Source of the DNA: CAYFPS01 sp964345075
Lineage (GTDB): Bacteria; CAIWAD01
Direction of reading: 5' to 3'
Assembly (NCBI GenBank): GCA_964345075.1
Contig: CAYFPS010000004.1
Coordinates: 130,028-194,027 of the forward strand
Length of the DNA: 64,000 nt
The notes beneath the pieces were generated by a model. That model did not search any database. It was not told the origin of the DNA and saw only the letters and a list, made by a program, of their open reading frames with translations. Shown here one piece after another: positions 63,184-64,000 of this stretch. Position numbers and translations under genes: made by a program. Positions within the stretch are counted from its first letter, which is position 1, and the number at the start of each line of letters is the position of its first letter.

Positions 63184-63750
63184 TCAGTTTGAATTTACCG
63201 GCTTCCATTCACCCATTTTCAGCTGATCCGGCGTGATCGTCATGAAGCCGGGCGGGCATTCATAAAGTTCCGAATCGAGATAATGGGTGGCAGCAAGCTT
63301 GTCGTTTGCATTGAATACCCGAAAGATGACATTCTCCCACAGCTGGCAGCGGTCATCGTCGGGGTTGGGCTTTTCCGCTCTGGTGGTTACCATGACTTCA
63401 ACGAGTCCCGGTTTTCCGTCCAGCCAGGCACGGTGGCTGCCCGTGTTGTAAAAATCATTGTAATCCTGCACGTGATCATCGCCCTCTGTAAAGGGAGGGT
63501 CAATCTCACCCTTGATGATGACAATTTCCACATAGCGCTCGGTCAGAGGCTGCTGTGTGATGGGGTCATCAAGATAGAAGCCCTGAAAGTGGCAGAATCC
63601 GTCCATCATGTGGAGGTTTCCACCCTGAATGTTCTGCTGAAATGGCTGAACGGCCGTGCTATCAGCGCTTCCTTCGGAGACATCACCGGCCATGACAGCC
63701 AGTGGCGCCAACAGGGCAAGACCTGCAGCAAGCAATTGATGAAAACTCAA
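63184..63750 (-). CDS. Secreted protein of unknown function
   Basis: About 188 residues from a TTG at 63750 with GAGGG 6 nt upstream (SFHQLLAAGLALLAPLAV is the signal peptide). Upstream TTG codons would add a charged, unlikely leader. The mature part is hydrophilic and lacks repeats: NIQGGNLHMMDGFCHFQGFY, DDPITQQPLTERYVEIVII, YNTGSHRAWLDGKPGLVEV. No domain is recognised. It lies 27 bp upstream of the beta-helix gene on the same strand. Confidence 0.75.
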   Translation of the reverse strand: MSFHQLLAAGLALLAPLAVMAGDVSEGSADSTAVQPFQQNIQGGNLHMMDGFCHFQGFYLDDPITQQPLTERYVEIVIIKGEIDPPFTEGDDHVQDYNDFYNTGSHRAWLDGKPGLVEVMVTTRAEKPNPDDDRCQLWENVIFRVFNANDKLAATHYLDSELYECPPGFMTITPDQLKMGEWKPVNSN

Positions 63751-64000
63751 CGTTACCCTCTTCTGTCTCAATCTCTGTGGCAATCGCTACCAACATCGAA
63801 AAGTAGTAAACGATTCGCAGTTAAGCAGGTAAGACAACTGTCTTGATCAATACCGCAAAAACGGCTCTGGCAGTGCCGCGACAAGCGTTCACAGTGACAA
63901 CAGCAAACAGAATGCCAAGAGGCATTACAATAGCGGGGAGCCTCAAAAAAAGGGTCCCGATTGCTCGGGACCCTTCGGGTCGACAAATGTCGAATGCCGC
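63751..64000. other. Upstream region at right window edge
   Basis: 250 bp with no gene. It holds the leader of the secreted protein gene and the terminator of a gene that lies beyond the window (63945-63973). The stretch 63780-63900 is relatively AT-rich and is the probable promoter region. Confidence 0.4.
63945..63973 (-). terminator. Terminator for a gene beyond the right edge
   Basis: gggtcccg / cgggaccc (8 bp, 6-nt loop) followed on the minus strand by ttttttt. The stem is identical to that of the terminator at 60940-60971. Confidence 0.85.

Noticed and set aside
1..64000. CRISPR arrays, insertion sequences, prophage
   Set aside because: No regularly spaced repeats, transposase, integrase or phage structural genes were seen.

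Overview
The window is a chromosome segment from a GC-rich, Gram-negative bacterium. It encodes a TonB-dependent outer-membrane receptor, lipoprotein-like and signal-peptide proteins, a gingipain-type C25 protease resembling the type IX secretion sortase PorU, and a large secreted protein ending in a typical 'NPNP...GVYVYRI...KKMVLVK' C-terminal sorting domain. Together these point to a member of the FCB superphylum (Fibrobacteres-Chlorobi-Bacteroidetes and related candidate phyla), probably a metagenome-assembled genome, since there is one run of ten Ns. I cannot name the phylum from sequence alone. No transposon, prophage, CRISPR array or rRNA gene is visible.

Layout. 1-1.5 kb: the start of guaB and an AAA ATPase/DUF4143 protein. 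1.9-9.0 kb: a minus-strand block of translation and export genes (rplM-rpsI, rpsB-tsf, pyrH-frr, lepA-lepB), separated by clear hairpin terminators. 9.0-14.5 kb: a PAS-rich histidine kinase whose receiver domain is frameshifted off, an RlmD-like methyltransferase and a secreted C10 protease. 14.5-17.9 kb: tRNA-Leu(UAG)-tig-clpP-clpX, with a scaffold gap cutting the tRNA. 18.3-22.3 kb: a hemerythrin-like protein, a nitrilase-family amidase, and an HTH regulator / microcompartment vertex protein / ACT / UPF0210 set. 22.5-33.9 kb: phosphohexomutase, a probable new selenoprotein, Nudix, RelA/SpoT, DnaB, a lipase-like/SDR/PepP operon and TrmB. 34-38.5 kb: ClC channel, thioesterase, SixA-like phosphatase and a FAN1-type nuclease. 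38.5-45.3 kb: two divergent secreted subtilases, a GNAT protein, an MFS transporter and RmlC. 45.3-50.9 kb: a TPP riboswitch driving a TonB receptor, a receiver-domain protein, Upp and a TPR protein. 50.9-60.9 kb: one long minus-strand run AmgK-like kinase / MurG-HEAT fusion / MraY / MurU-like nucleotidyltransferase / EEP phosphatase / PorU-like protease. 61-64 kb: two secreted proteins.

The strongest discoveries are these. (1) A metallophosphatase-like/triheme cytochrome c554-like protein has an in-frame UGA at codon 48 exactly where the family has the last Cys of a CGC motif. It is followed, at the same 18-nt spacing as in E. coli fdhF, by a stem-loop with a GGUCU apical loop, so it is very likely a selenocysteine gene. 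(2) The 8-bp word YGTAWCAC (GTATCAC 65 times, GTAACAC 17 times by hand count, both strands) is spread through genes in all reading frames at roughly ten times chance for GTATCAC, and is nearly absent from translation and housekeeping blocks. This resembles a DNA uptake sequence or another genome-wide DNA tag. (3) MurG is fused to a C-terminal HEAT-repeat domain inside a peptidoglycan synthesis/recycling operon that runs into a PorU-like sortase gene.
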